From assembly GCA_034437455.1 (NCBI GenBank), contig DAOTUB010000371.1, forward strand, positions 1 to 64,000: DNA of 64,000 nucleotides, given 5' to 3'. Below are positions 10,101-19,938 of this stretch, one piece after another. The translations under genes and the position numbers were made by a program. This stretch comes from DAOTUB01 sp034437455 (GTDB lineage: Bacteria > Chloroflexota > Anaerolineae > B4-G1). Below the pieces are notes generated by a model. The model was not told the origin of the DNA, did not search any database, and saw nothing but the letters and a program-made list of their open reading frames with translations. Position 1 is the first letter of the stretch, and every line of letters begins with the position of its first letter.

Positions 10101-13100
10101 TAGGTCTCTTCCACGACCTGCTCCACGTCGAGCTGGGCGGTGAGCGCCTGACTCAACTCGTTCAGCACGGCCAATTCCTCGGCGCGGATGCGAGCCTCCT
10201 CGAACAGGCGAATATTTTGCATCGCCACGGCGATCTGATCGGCGATAGTGAAAAGCAGCAGTTCGTCTTCCTCATCGTAGGCGTAGGAGCGGTTCGACAT
10301 CACGCTGATGACGCCTATGACCTGTCTACCCATCAGCATCGGCACTCCCAGCCACGTGGGATACAGTTTCGCCTCTGCCCCCACCATCATCGGCGTCGGC
10401 AGGCGATCCTGTTCCCGGTCGTAATCGCGAATCAACAAGGGTTTCCTCTCGCCAATGACGATGGAGGAGAATCCGCCCAGAGGACGCTGTTCCCGGCCTC
10501 CCCGTACTCCTTCGTCTATGCCGATACGAAAGTCCAGTTCATTGGTTCTTTCGTCGTAGAGAGCGATAAAGAAACCATCCGGCTGGAAGGTGGAGACGAG
10601 TTCCTGGTACACCGTCTCCATCAGATCGTCCAGATTGAGCGTGGCGCTCGTGGCGCTGGTGATGCGGTTGACGACCGCCAGTCGCTCGGCCCGGTTACGG
10701 GCCTCCTCGAACGAGCGGATGTTTTGCATGGCCACGGCGATCTGGTCAGCGATAGTCAAGAGCAACATCTCGTCCTCTTCGTTGTAGGCGCGGGGCCGGT
10801 ACGATTGCACGCTGATGACTCCCAGTACCTGCCCACCAGCCATCAGCGGCACTCCTAGCCAGGATGCAGAGGGTTTGCCCGATCCCATCACCGATAACAT
10901 CGAATGATACTCCGGTTCGTTTTCGAGATCCCGAATCATCAGAGGTTTCTCTTCGGTGACGACAAGGGTGGAGAATCCGCTCAGGGGACGACGCTCCGGC
11001 GGTTGCCGCACCCCCTCGTCAACGTGGAAGCGAAAGTCCATTTCATTCGCTTCCTGGTCGTAAAGGGAGATAAAGAAGGCATCGGGCTGGAAGATGGGCG
11101 CGATCTCCTCGTACACGGTCTCCATCAAGTCGTCCAGATTGAGCGTGGCGACGGCGGCGCTGGCAACGCGGTTGACGAGCGCCAACCGTTCGGCGCGGCC
11201 GCGGGTCTCTTCGAACAGGCGGGCGTTCTCGATGGCGGTGGCCGCCTGATTGGCGAAAGCCATCAGCAGGTCCAAATCGGCCCGGTCAAACTCCCCTTCT
11301 CCCCCTTGTTTGTCCATGATCACCAGGGTACCCACAACCTGGTCTTTGATGGTCAAGGGAGCTATGATGGCATTATGGCCTGGCATTTCCCCTGAACGGA
11401 AACGCGCGTCCGCGCGCTCGTCGCTTTCGAGTTGGTTCGATATAGCCGGCTCGTTATGGAGCGCCACCCAACCGGAGAGCGCGTCTTGCAGAGAGTTACG
11501 AACGCCCAGGGCAGCGGCCTGGGAGCCAATAGCGGTGACCACTTCATCTTCCTCGTTCTCCCAGTCGACCAGGTTAATGATCCCTCCCTCGCCCTGGAGG
11601 AGTGTGGTGGCCTGCTGCGTGATGAGGTTGAGGAGTTTATCGAGTTCCAGGGTGCTGGCCACGGCGCTGGCGGTCTCTCCCAGAGCGGCAAGCTGGGCCA
11701 GGCGGCTCTGCGTCTCTTCGAACAAGCGGGCGTTCTGTAGGGCAATAGCCGCCTGGCTGGCGATGGCCCTCAGCAAGTCCCGATCGTGTTCGTCGTAGAG
11801 ACGAGGAGTGGTATAGCTTTGAACGCTTATGACCCCCAGCACCTGGCCACCGAGTGTCATCGGCACTCCCAGCCAGCAGCGAGCGAGTTCTCCCACGGCC
11901 TCGATCCCTCTCTCTTCATGCCACTCGCGCATGTTCTCCGAAATGAGCACGCTCGTGCGATTGCGGACGATATATCCGTTCAAGCCCTGGTTCGCGGATA
12001 TGACGGTGATCTGCCTATCAATCTCCGATTCGGTGGTGAAGAAGGGAAAAACGATCTCGTCCTGCTCCGACTCGTAGAGGCCGATGGCAAAGTTCGCGGT
12101 ATCCAGCAGGCGAGAGGCGCCCCGGAAGGCCTCCTCAATCACCTGATCCACGTTGAGTTGGGCAGTGAGCGCCTGGGCCAACTCGTTCAGCACGGTCAGT
12201 TCCTCGGCGAGGCTCCTTGTCTCGGTAAGCGCCGCCTGGGTCTCACCAAACAGGTAGGCGTTCTGTAGAGCAATGGCGGTTTGGTTCGCGATGGCAGCCA
12301 ACAAGTCCTTGTCGTGCTTATCATAGAGACGAGGAGTGGTGTAACTCTGGACAGCTATCACCCCCAGCACCCGGTCACCAATCATCAGGGGTACTCCTAA
12401 CCAGGAAAGAGCCGTCTGCCCGATCAGGTCGATTCCCAACTTTTCCAGTCGCTCGGCTACGTTCTCCTCCATAAGCAGCGAGCGCCGAGTGTGAATGATG
12501 TGCTCGGTGATGCCCTTCCCCCCCCGCCGGGTGGTGTAAGTTTTGCGAACCTCTCCCTCCGTGCCGTCGAGAGCGAAGGTGATCTCGTCCTCGTCTGGGT
12601 TATAGAGCGCGATGTAAAAATTGGTGGTATCCAGCAGACGGCTGGCACCGCGGTAGGCCTCGTCCAACACCTGCTCCACGTTGAGCTGGGCGGTGAGCGC
12701 CTGGGCCAACTCGTTCAGCACGGCCAACTCTTCGGCGCGGATGCGGGTCTCTTCGAACAGACGGGCGTTCTGCAGGGCGATGGCCATCTGGCTGGCGATA
12801 GCCATCAACAGGTTCTGGTCACGCTCGTCGTACAGCCCAGAAGTCGTGTAACTTTGGACCGTCATCACTCCCAACACCTGGCCCCCGATCGTCAGGGGCA
12901 CGCCCAGCCAGGAGAGAGCAGATTTTCCAATCTCATCATACGAAACTTTTTGCCCGGATTCTTGAAGACCAACCACACCTTTTGGCAACAACAACGGTTT
13001 CCTGGCTTCGATGACCCGACCCGTCAATCCTTCCCCACCCTTGATGGGGCTCCAATCGAGTTGTACAGAATCCTCTACCAGAGGAAAGTTGATCTCATCC

Positions 13101-15955
13101 TTTTCTGGATCGTAGAGGGCGATGTAAAAATTGGTCGTGTCCACCAGGCGAGAAGCACCTCCATAAGCCGCGTCCAATACCTGCTCTACGTCGAGCTGGG
13201 CGGCAAGGGTCTGAGCCAGCTCATTCAACACGGCCAACTCCTCGGCGCGGATACGAGTCTCCTCGAACAACCGCCTGTTCTCAATCGCCGACGACAAGAG
13301 CGAAGCGATCTGAAGCAGGAGGTTTCCATCGCGCTGATCGTAGACATTGGATTGCCTGTTGGCCACATTCAGTGTGCCAATCGGCCGGGCGCCCGAATAA
13401 AGAGGAGCGACCATGAACGAACGGATATCCCCCAGTTCGTTGCGCTGGCTATCCCGTTCGATAATCAATCGTCTCTCCCGCACGGCTATCTCCATCTCTG
13501 ACCCCTCAGCCTGCATCAGAGTACCAGTTGGAGCAGCCCCCGATTCGCCATGGAGTGCAAATATCTCGAAGGTATCGCCTTCAGCAGTGAGCAGGGCCAC
13601 ACTGACCCGATCGGCGACGAAAATTTGACCCGTCATCGTGGCGGCAATGTCGAGGACCTGATCCAGGTTCGCCGCGCGACCCAGCTGGTCGCTCATCTCG
13701 TTGAGCAGCGCCAGACGGTGTGCCTGCGCCTCCGTTTCGTCCAGCGCGGACTGGGTCTCTTCGAACAATCGAGCGCTTTCCAGCGCCAGCGCCACCTGCG
13801 TGCTCACCTCCTCCACCAGTTGAATCTCGTCTTCAGTCCAGGGCCGGGCCTCGTCCATCTCCTCCAGCGTGATGGCTCCGATAACCTGATCGCGCAGACG
13901 AAGCGGGGCGGCCAGAGTCGAGCGGCCACCTTTCGGTTCGATCGTGGTCACAAGTCGTCCGGCGTTCAACGCCTCTCCGGCGGCGGGGTAAAGTTCCGGG
14001 CTGGCAGGGGCGACTCCCACCCGGTCATACTCAAAAGCGGGAAGTGATTCCATGCCCTCCCAGGTGGTACGGACGTGATCCCTGTAGGCCACCTGGAGTT
14101 CACGCAGCGAACGCTGGCTCGCCTCCAACAAACGGGCATTCTCGATAGCCAGCGCCACCTGATCGGCCATCGTCTGCAAGATCGCCACGTCCTCGTCGGT
14201 GAACGCCTTTGCTGCGGTGGATTGCACGTCCAATACGCCGATGATGCGGTCGCGCATCCTCAGCGGCAGCGCCATCTCCGAGCGCGTCAGCGGCAGATCG
14301 GGGTTATTGAAAAAGACGGCATCCGCGTCCACGTCCAACGCAATGCGCGGCTTGCCAGAGCCGGCCGTGTAGCCGACGATCCCCATAGGGTCGTTGATCC
14401 CTACGGGACGACGACCCACCTCGCCAACCCGCAACTTGTGCCCGCGGGCCAGCATCCTCTGCCCGCCCTCCGACGAAGCAGCCCGCAGCACCGCGTACTC
14501 CCTGGCATCGTCCACCAGAAAGATACCCGCGTGGTAGAAGCCAAACTGTCGGGAGATGAGATGCACGGTCTCATCGAATAACTGGTTGACGTCGTGGATG
14601 GCGGCAGCGCCGCGCGCCACCTCGGCTGCGGCCTCCAATTGCACCGTACGGCGCTCCAGAGCGCCCGCGTGTCGTTCCAGCTCTTTGTGCGCCTCTTGCA
14701 GCGCTTTCTCCGCCTGTTTGCGCTCGGTGATATCGACGATCACAGCCAGAGTACCCTGGAAACTGCCATTACTCGCCGTAAGCGGTGAGGCAGAGACGAG
14801 TATATTTAGAGCGCTTCCATCCTTGCGAAGCAGCACTGTCTCATAGTAACCGTGAACTCCCTCCTCCCTTTGCTCCGTCCGATCCTGGTAGCTGGCAAAC
14901 TCCTCTGGAGTCGCCAACATAGAGAGATTCATCCCGATCAGTTCGTCTGGTGTGTACCCGAGCATCTCGGCGAAAGCTGGGTTGACAAAGATGAAATTCT
15001 CTTCCGGGTCCGTGATGCCAATGCCCGTAACCTCCGATTCCGCCACTGCGCGATAGCGTTCATCGCTCTCCCGCAGCGCCTCTTCCACCTGCCTATGTCC
15101 GGTGATATCGTGGGCAATGATGGTGAAAAAGGGTTCCTCCCTCGTTCTCCACATGGAGAGGGTCAGGTCCAAGAACAACTCGCTGCCATCTTTTCTCAGT
15201 CCTGTTATCTCCAGTGCCTTTTTGGTCAAGCCCGATTTTCCCGTCGAAACCAACCGCTCCATTTCCTCCCGCAAGACTTTTGAGGAGCGTTCGGACAGGA
15301 TGGAAGCGAGCAATCGGCCCCGCGTCTCACCAGCCCAATAGCCAAAGATCTCCTTGGCCGCCTCGTTCCAGAAAAAGATATTCTCATGGCTATCAAAAAT
15401 GATGATGGCATCGTGCACGGTTTCTGCAATGGCGCGAAAGCGTCTCTCACTCTCTTGCAACGCCTCCGCTGTTCGCTCGCGCTCTGTGATGTCCCGCACG
15501 ACACTGATCCAGGCATCTCGGCCATGATATGTGATCTCATTCGTGTGCGCCGCGACCCGCAACCGCTCGCCATCCCTGGTAATATGGGTATACGTGTGAG
15601 GCCCGACATCCTCTCTGGCGTCGATATTTCGCTCCACTCTTTCCAACTCGCCTTCATCAGGTGGATGAAGCTGGAATGGCGTCATGGCCCGTAATTCATC
15701 GAGCGTGTATCCATAGCGGTCTATTGCAGCCTGGTTACAATCGAGGAAAAGCTTTGTCTCCTGATCAAAAATGAGCACAGGATCCGCAATACTGTCCAGC
15801 CACGCGCGATGTTGGATCTCCGAGTCCAAAAGGTCTCTTCCCGTCCGCCCGCGATGGCTCTCCGATCCTCTCAATTCGGCTACTCGTTGACGTAACCCTT
15901 GCAATTCCTCGACCAGTTGCATCCTGGTTCTGTTATCATCGTTCATCTCGACCAT
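7106..15955 (-). CDS. Giant hybrid histidine kinase, PAS3-GAF12-HisKA-HATPase-REC2
   Basis: This 2949-residue cytoplasmic protein has no membrane segments. Three PAS domains (about 45-165, 168-290, 298-418) each end in a DITER/DITGH-type motif. About twelve GAF units follow (about 440-2430): eleven look complete and one, around 640-760, lacks the first strands. Successive GAFs are joined by near-identical helices such as ARLFEETRIRAEELAVLNEL. The kinase core has HisKA with SHELRTPLNS (His near 2448), then the N box NLVANAAKF and the G boxes DSGPGIS and GGTGLGL. Two receiver domains close it (about 2690-2800 and 2813-2935) with acceptor Asp in ITLDVMMP and IVLDLLMP. It can autophosphorylate and pass phosphate to its own receivers; no HPt domain is present. 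A GGGAG site precedes ATG 15955; a second ATG nine bases in is also possible. It is the last gene of the sensory block and the only one there with both receiver and transmitter. Confidence 0.9.
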   Translation of the reverse strand: MVEMNDDNRTRMQLVEELQGLRQRVAELRGSESHRGRTGRDLLDSEIQHRAWLDSIADPVLIFDQETKLFLDCNQAAIDRYGYTLDELRAMTPFQLHPPDEGELERVERNIDAREDVGPHTYTHITRDGERLRVAAHTNEITYHGRDAWISVVRDITERERTAEALQESERRFRAIAETVHDAIIIFDSHENIFFWNEAAKEIFGYWAGETRGRLLASILSERSSKVLREEMERLVSTGKSGLTKKALEITGLRKDGSELFLDLTLSMWRTREEPFFTIIAHDITGHRQVEEALRESDERYRAVAESEVTGIGITDPEENFIFVNPAFAEMLGYTPDELIGMNLSMLATPEEFASYQDRTEQREEGVHGYYETVLLRKDGSALNILVSASPLTASNGSFQGTLAVIVDITERKQAEKALQEAHKELERHAGALERRTVQLEAAAEVARGAAAIHDVNQLFDETVHLISRQFGFYHAGIFLVDDAREYAVLRAASSEGGQRMLARGHKLRVGEVGRRPVGINDPMGIVGYTAGSGKPRIALDVDADAVFFNNPDLPLTRSEMALPLRMRDRIIGVLDVQSTAAKAFTDEDVAILQTMADQVALAIENARLLEASQRSLRELQVAYRDHVRTTWEGMESLPAFEYDRVGVAPASPELYPAAGEALNAGRLVTTIEPKGGRSTLAAPLRLRDQVIGAITLEEMDEARPWTEDEIQLVEEVSTQVALALESARLFEETQSALDETEAQAHRLALLNEMSDQLGRAANLDQVLDIAATMTGQIFVADRVSVALLTAEGDTFEIFALHGESGAAPTGTLMQAEGSEMEIAVRERRLIIERDSQRNELGDIRSFMVAPLYSGARPIGTLNVANRQSNVYDQRDGNLLLQIASLLSSAIENRRLFEETRIRAEELAVLNELAQTLAAQLDVEQVLDAAYGGASRLVDTTNFYIALYDPEKDEINFPLVEDSVQLDWSPIKGGEGLTGRVIEARKPLLLPKGVVGLQESGQKVSYDEIGKSALSWLGVPLTIGGQVLGVMTVQSYTTSGLYDERDQNLLMAIASQMAIALQNARLFEETRIRAEELAVLNELAQALTAQLNVEQVLDEAYRGASRLLDTTNFYIALYNPDEDEITFALDGTEGEVRKTYTTRRGGKGITEHIIHTRRSLLMEENVAERLEKLGIDLIGQTALSWLGVPLMIGDRVLGVIAVQSYTTPRLYDKHDKDLLAAIANQTAIALQNAYLFGETQAALTETRSLAEELTVLNELAQALTAQLNVDQVIEEAFRGASRLLDTANFAIGLYESEQDEIVFPFFTTESEIDRQITVISANQGLNGYIVRNRTSVLISENMREWHEERGIEAVGELARCWLGVPMTLGGQVLGVISVQSYTTPRLYDEHDRDLLRAIASQAAIALQNARLFEETQSRLAQLAALGETASAVASTLELDKLLNLITQQATTLLQGEGGIINLVDWENEEDEVVTAIGSQAAALGVRNSLQDALSGWVALHNEPAISNQLESDERADARFRSGEMPGHNAIIAPLTIKDQVVGTLVIMDKQGGEGEFDRADLDLLMAFANQAATAIENARLFEETRGRAERLALVNRVASAAVATLNLDDLMETVYEEIAPIFQPDAFFISLYDQEANEMDFRFHVDEGVRQPPERRPLSGFSTLVVTEEKPLMIRDLENEPEYHSMLSVMGSGKPSASWLGVPLMAGGQVLGVISVQSYRPRAYNEEDEMLLLTIADQIAVAMQNIRSFEEARNRAERLAVVNRITSATSATLNLDDLMETVYQELVSTFQPDGFFIALYDERTNELDFRIGIDEGVRGGREQRPLGGFSSIVIGERKPLLIRDYDREQDRLPTPMMVGAEAKLYPTWLGVPMLMGRQVIGVISVMSNRSYAYDEEDELLLFTIADQIAVAMQNIRLFEEARIRAEELAVLNELSQALTAQLDVEQVVEETYRGASRLLDTTSFYVALYDSETENVLFPLAVEDGQPVQWRSRQKGAGLTEYVMETRKPLLIHENVAERLEELGIEMIGTVALSWLGAPVLLGGQVLGMVAVQSHIAPRLYEERDRDLLTAIASQMAIALQNANLFEETQRRAAQLAAAAEVARDATAILDVEQLLGAVVRLISDRFGFYHAGVFLLDEWNEYAVLQAASSEGGRRMLDRGHRLKVGEVGMVGYVTATGEPRIALDVGADAVFFDNPDLPKTRSAMTLPLKVRDRVIGALDVQSTEEAAFSEEDVAVLQTMADQLATAIENANLFEGAQTEARRRALINEVLQAAAASLDPEELLHQAGEVVSQRLEVPSALFTWDPRREELSPVAVHAADASDVLLSEDFQQVTPEMNAVLFEVISGRRTRVLEMPSDVRGPLADVARQAQAQSVIYVPLISRDQVLGAIGLGKFGEHPLVDVEFAELVAGNLSVALENARLFQEAVRTSERLAEVDRLKTLFLANMSHELRTPLNSIIGFSRVVLKGIDGPLTEQQQEDLTAIHNSGQHLLGLINDMLDISRIEAGKIELSFEKIDLREIVSGVMSTAIALVKDKPVELQQSISDDLPLITADARRVRQILLNLVANAAKFTDAGFVHVGAEAEPDEVIISVADSGPGISAKDLEVIFEPFTQADASPSRKYGGTGLGLTISTSLVELHGGRIWVESEVGEGSTFYFALPIDGPPSLQEEQELPADEMPARSPEAVEEMGSKLILCVDDDEGVITLFRRYLYKQGYRVAGLTEATNVVEEAKRLQPHAITLDVMMPQKDGWQVIEELKADPETRDIPVIMCTIIGDKDHGMSLGAADYLVKPIMEQDLLTALDRLDREEGHHRVLVVDDQPEDRELLRRMIESQEGYEVFEVASGQEAISLVRQVRPHIIVLDLLMPEVDGFAVLEAVKADESTRSIPIIVVTAKDLTTEDRQMLNHRTEALIQKGVLEQEELLEDVIAALQRLDRAPLPKSNGDGH

Positions 15956-15969
15956 TGCTCATCTACTCC

Positions 15970-15986
15970 CGTAAGGTATCCTTACG
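15970..15986. other. Short intergenic hairpin
   Basis: CGTAAGG-TAT-CCTTACG is a perfect 7-bp stem with a 3-base loop in the 112-base gap between the giant kinase gene and the PAS/GAF gene before it. No T-tract follows on either strand, so it is not an intrinsic terminator. On the minus strand it lies about 15 bases upstream of the giant gene's start and could affect translation or transcript processing. An orphan AGGAGG lies just before it. The rest of the gap shows nothing. Confidence 0.5.
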
Positions 15987-16067
15987 AACCTCCTGTGCAA
16001 AAGATGTCTCCAACGCCAACGTTGGACCCAGACAAGCTTTCTCACACAGGATCATCTTGGGTACTGC

Positions 16068-19000
16068 TCACTCCTCCGCCACCTGCGTGCCTGCCCCCAG
16101 CCGTATAAATGCCCGGTCGGTGCCAAGCGCAGAGCCAAGTTCCTGCACCGCGGTCCGTAGGATGGTCTCCATGTCCGAGGAGGCGCGGACCTTGGCGGTG
16201 ATGTCGGCGACGAGCCGCTCCCGCTGCGCGCGGCGCTGGGTTTCCTCCAGCAGGCGGACGTTTTCGATAGCCAGCGCGATCTGGTCGGCCACGGACTCGA
16301 TGAGGGCGATCTCGTCGTCCGTCCAGCGTCGCCCGCCTTCCGTCTCGTGCAGTCCCAGGGCGCCGATGACCTCTCCACGCAACGTGATGGGAGCCACCAT
16401 CGCGGCGTGCTCGCTTCCACCGTCTCCGCTTGACTGCACGACCATCTTTCGCTCCTGCATGGCCCGCTCGACCTCCGGCGGTATGCCGTTGCCCAGAGGG
16501 GCCACATCCGGCCGCGTCCGCTCGTGAAGAGGAGCGGCCCGCGCAGGCACGAATTTAGCCCATCGCTCGCGCAGGTAGAGCCGGTGCGTGGCCTCTACCT
16601 CCTCCAGCGCGGTCTGCGTTTGCTGGAGCAATCGTTGGTTCTGGATCACACTGGCGGCCTGGTCGGCCAGGCTGGTGATCTGACGCATTTCATCCTCGCT
16701 CATCTCCAATACTGTGCGCGCCTGCCCGGTGAGGATGCCGACCCACTGGTCACCGACCGCCAATGGGAAGACAACCAGACCCCGCATGTGCAGTCGCTCC
16801 ATCAGAAGTATGCGCAAATTCTCATCTATATCCTTGGCCGTAGCGATGTCGCCAAAGATGGTCGGTCCATCCCGCGAGATCAGGGACATGATGGGGAATC
16901 TATCAACCGGGTAGAGCGTGCCCACGGGCAGACGTGGCCCCTCGCCCTCGCCCGAAGGAGCGTGCTCCCAGATGGCGGTGACGATGGCGTTCTCCGGGCG
17001 TTCCTCATCCCAGGGACGGTCAAAGAGCATGATAGTGGCCCGTTCGAGCCTGCCCAAACTCGTAGAATCAACCAATGCTTGCAGCACGTCGTCCACGGTC
17101 GTGGCGCGGATCACCCGATTGCTCCCCTCGTAAAGCGCCTCGGTCTGGGCCAGCACGGCCTGGGTCTGACCGAGCAGACGGGCGCTCTCCAATGCCTGGG
17201 CTACTTGCTCCGAGACCGATTCCACCAGCGCCAGATCCTCCCGCGATAGGGGCTGCCTTGGATCATCCTGGACGCCCAGCGCGCCGATAATCTCGCCGCG
17301 AACGGACAACGGTGTGACCGCTGCCGGATGCTCTCCCGACGCCGGCGATACGAGCGCATCCTGTTCCACCGCCTGCCCGATCTCTGGCGTCCAAAAATCG
17401 TCGGCAGGGATAAGGGCGCTCTGGTCAAACAGGTAGCCACTCGGTCCCATCTCGCGGCGGAGACTCTCCCAGCCCTCGCGGCTCATGATGCGTGTGAGGC
17501 GCTCCAGCTCGCGCAGGTTCTCCTCCATCTCCTGACGCAGGCGGGTACCTTCGATGGCGCTGGCGATCTGACCGGCCAGACCCAGGAGCATCACCTGGTC
17601 CTCCTCGGTCAGCGCGCCCGCCGTGTCGCTCTGCACGTCCAGGATACCCAGAACCCTGTCGCGCAGCTTGATGGGCACAGCCAGCTCTCCCTGGGTGTCG
17701 GGGAGATCGGGATGGGGCACCCAGTGAGGGTCCTGAAAGGTATCGGAGGCCAGCACCGGCTCTCCGGTGACCGCCGCCGTACCGACGACCCCTTCGCCAT
17801 AGCGCCGGCTGTGGCCGGCGGCTCTCATTTTCTCTCCGGTCTCGCCATACCCCTCAACCATCACCAGAGCGTTCTTCTCCGGGCTGTGGCGAAAGATCTG
17901 GACGTGATAGTAGCCAAAGCGATCTTTGACCAACGTGACGACGCGACGGAAGAGTTCGTCCAGTTCGGTGGCGGCGGCAAGCTCCTGAGCGATCTCGGTA
18001 CTGGTCAACACCTGGCGGGTGCGACGCTCCAATGATTCCCGGATCTCTTGCTCCAACCGCCTACTCTCGGTGAAATCCTCCAGCTCGCCGCTCATGTGAA
18101 AGGGCTTATCCTCGCGATCTCGGATCAGGGCGACGTTGATCCGCCCCCAGATGATGCGGCCATCCTTGCGGACGTACCGTTTTTCCAGCGTGAAAGAGTC
18201 GCCTTCCAACTCGCCTTTAACCAATCTCGACACGTACTCTCGACTTTCCGCCTCGTCGTCGGGATGCGTAATGTCCGCAATTGTTTTGGATAACAACTCC
18301 CCTTCCGTGTATCCCAACATCTCGCAAATGGATCGATTGACTCGATAGAACCGTCCGTCGAGGGCCGTCAGCACCTTCCCAATGGCCGAAACCTCAAATG
18401 TGCGCCGGAACCGTTCCTCGCTCTCCCGTATCGCCTCCTCTGTCTGCTTCCGTTCGGTGATGTTGCGCACGACCGCGGTGAAGAAAACCTGTTCGTCTCT
18501 CTTCCAAATAGACAGGGATAGTTCGATGGGGAACTCGCTGCCATCTTTTCTCAACCCCGTCGACTCGATGGTCTTCCCCATGGTCGATTCGTGCATCTCA
18601 CGGAATTGCTGGGACATGATAAATGTGAGCGGCTTGCCGATGACTTCTTCAGGCGCATAGCCAAACAAAGCCTCTGCCGTGGGATTCCAAAAGACAATGT
18701 TCCCCTCGTTGTCGCCGGATATGATGGCGTCGTTGGCCGTTTGGACTACGGAACGGAACCGTTCCTCGCTCGTCCTCAGTTCTCCCTCGATCCGTTTGCG
18801 CTCGGTGATGTCGCGCTGAATGGCGACGAACTGTTCGATCTCTCCGGCGGCGTCGCGCATCGGCGAGATGGTCAACTGCGCCTCGTAAAACGTGCCATCC
18901 TTGCGCTGATTGGTCACTTCACCCTGCCAGACCCGCCCCGACGTAATCGTCCGCCACATGTCGGCGTACAGTTCGTCTGGATGGCGACCGCTCTTGAGGA

Positions 19001-19919
19001 TGCGGGGGTTCTCTCCCAACGCCTCGGCCTGGGTGTAACCCGTCATCGCCTCAAACGCCCAATTGACGAACTGGATACGGCCCTTCCCGTCGGTGATGAT
19101 GACGGCATCGTGGGTCGCTTCTACAGCACGAGACAAGCGCCGCAGCCTCTCCTCGGCCTGCTTGCGCTCGGTGACGTCGCGAAAGATGCCGCGCGTCGCC
19201 ACAGGATGGCTATTCCTGAACCGACAACTGACCCCTCCCTCAACGGCCACCGGCCTGCCATCCTTGGTCACGAACGTAGCCTCAACCCGCCCAACCGTTT
19301 CCCCGGCCAGCACGTGTCGAAACATCTCCATACAATGCTCCAGGCTATCAGGGTGAATGACGTCGAACAAAGAGAGGCCGGGGATCTCTCCTTCGCTATA
19401 GCCGAGTGTTTCCCGCCAGGCGCGGTTGACGTACATGATCGAACCATCGGGAGCGACGCTCTGGATCAAATCGTGGGCGTGCTCAAACAGATCCCGGTAT
19501 CTCTCCTCGCCCTCCTGGGCAGTCTCTTTCGCTTTTGCGCGTTCGGTGATGTCCTCCAGCACGATTCGAGAAAATGCCGTGCGGGCATGGGAAAAGGCCT
19601 GCCACAGAAACGTGGCAGCCTCGACGGTGGCGACGGAAGGCGCGATCGTCTCCTCGAGGGCGGCCAGGGCCTGCAACAATGAATCGGGCGCAAAGGCCTG
19701 CGCCAACCGTTCGCCCCCCCTGCTGCGGATGAATCGAACGAACTCGGTATCATCCCGAGCCTCCAGACAGGCAGCGATAAGCTCCATGTCGTGTCGCGCC
19801 GCCTCAAGCCTGGCCTGAGCAGGCAGGCCCGCGTAGCCATCGATCTCCTGCAAACGCAGGTCATACGCCCCTACCAATCTGTCCAGGTCGTCTCTCAATG
19901 TTGATGCGAGTTTTTGCAT
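16068..19919 (-). CDS. Kinase-less PAS4/multi-GAF sensor with C-terminal cap
   Basis: This cytoplasmic sensor of 1283 residues starts at ATG 19919, nine bases after AAGGAGG; an upstream ATG at 19958 lacks this. The all-helical N-terminus (about 1-110) resembles RsbRD_N-type helical input domains by general character only. Four PAS domains (about 135-630) each end in an RDITER/DVTER-like motif. Then come a full GAF (RFGYYHVQIF), a shortened GAF, another full GAF (VDDVLQALVD) and another shortened one with YLRERWAKF. The C-terminus is the cap shared by all sensors here (RRAQRERLVADITAKVR, then TDRAFIRLG). No HisKA, HATPase, receiver or output domain is present, so it must signal through partners. 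It lies between other sensors, about 20 bases from the previous gene. Confidence 0.85.
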   Translation of the reverse strand: MQKLASTLRDDLDRLVGAYDLRLQEIDGYAGLPAQARLEAARHDMELIAACLEARDDTEFVRFIRSRGGERLAQAFAPDSLLQALAALEETIAPSVATVEAATFLWQAFSHARTAFSRIVLEDITERAKAKETAQEGEERYRDLFEHAHDLIQSVAPDGSIMYVNRAWRETLGYSEGEIPGLSLFDVIHPDSLEHCMEMFRHVLAGETVGRVEATFVTKDGRPVAVEGGVSCRFRNSHPVATRGIFRDVTERKQAEERLRRLSRAVEATHDAVIITDGKGRIQFVNWAFEAMTGYTQAEALGENPRILKSGRHPDELYADMWRTITSGRVWQGEVTNQRKDGTFYEAQLTISPMRDAAGEIEQFVAIQRDITERKRIEGELRTSEERFRSVVQTANDAIISGDNEGNIVFWNPTAEALFGYAPEEVIGKPLTFIMSQQFREMHESTMGKTIESTGLRKDGSEFPIELSLSIWKRDEQVFFTAVVRNITERKQTEEAIRESEERFRRTFEVSAIGKVLTALDGRFYRVNRSICEMLGYTEGELLSKTIADITHPDDEAESREYVSRLVKGELEGDSFTLEKRYVRKDGRIIWGRINVALIRDREDKPFHMSGELEDFTESRRLEQEIRESLERRTRQVLTSTEIAQELAAATELDELFRRVVTLVKDRFGYYHVQIFRHSPEKNALVMVEGYGETGEKMRAAGHSRRYGEGVVGTAAVTGEPVLASDTFQDPHWVPHPDLPDTQGELAVPIKLRDRVLGILDVQSDTAGALTEEDQVMLLGLAGQIASAIEGTRLRQEMEENLRELERLTRIMSREGWESLRREMGPSGYLFDQSALIPADDFWTPEIGQAVEQDALVSPASGEHPAAVTPLSVRGEIIGALGVQDDPRQPLSREDLALVESVSEQVAQALESARLLGQTQAVLAQTEALYEGSNRVIRATTVDDVLQALVDSTSLGRLERATIMLFDRPWDEERPENAIVTAIWEHAPSGEGEGPRLPVGTLYPVDRFPIMSLISRDGPTIFGDIATAKDIDENLRILLMERLHMRGLVVFPLAVGDQWVGILTGQARTVLEMSEDEMRQITSLADQAASVIQNQRLLQQTQTALEEVEATHRLYLRERWAKFVPARAAPLHERTRPDVAPLGNGIPPEVERAMQERKMVVQSSGDGGSEHAAMVAPITLRGEVIGALGLHETEGGRRWTDDEIALIESVADQIALAIENVRLLEETQRRAQRERLVADITAKVRASSDMETILRTAVQELGSALGTDRAFIRLGAGTQVAEE

Positions 19920-19938
19920 ACCACTCGCCTCCTTCTTG

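Noticed and set aside
15956..16067. Intrinsic terminator before the giant kinase gene
   Set aside because: The hairpin at 15970-15986 has no T-tract on the minus strand, so read-through from the sensors is likely.
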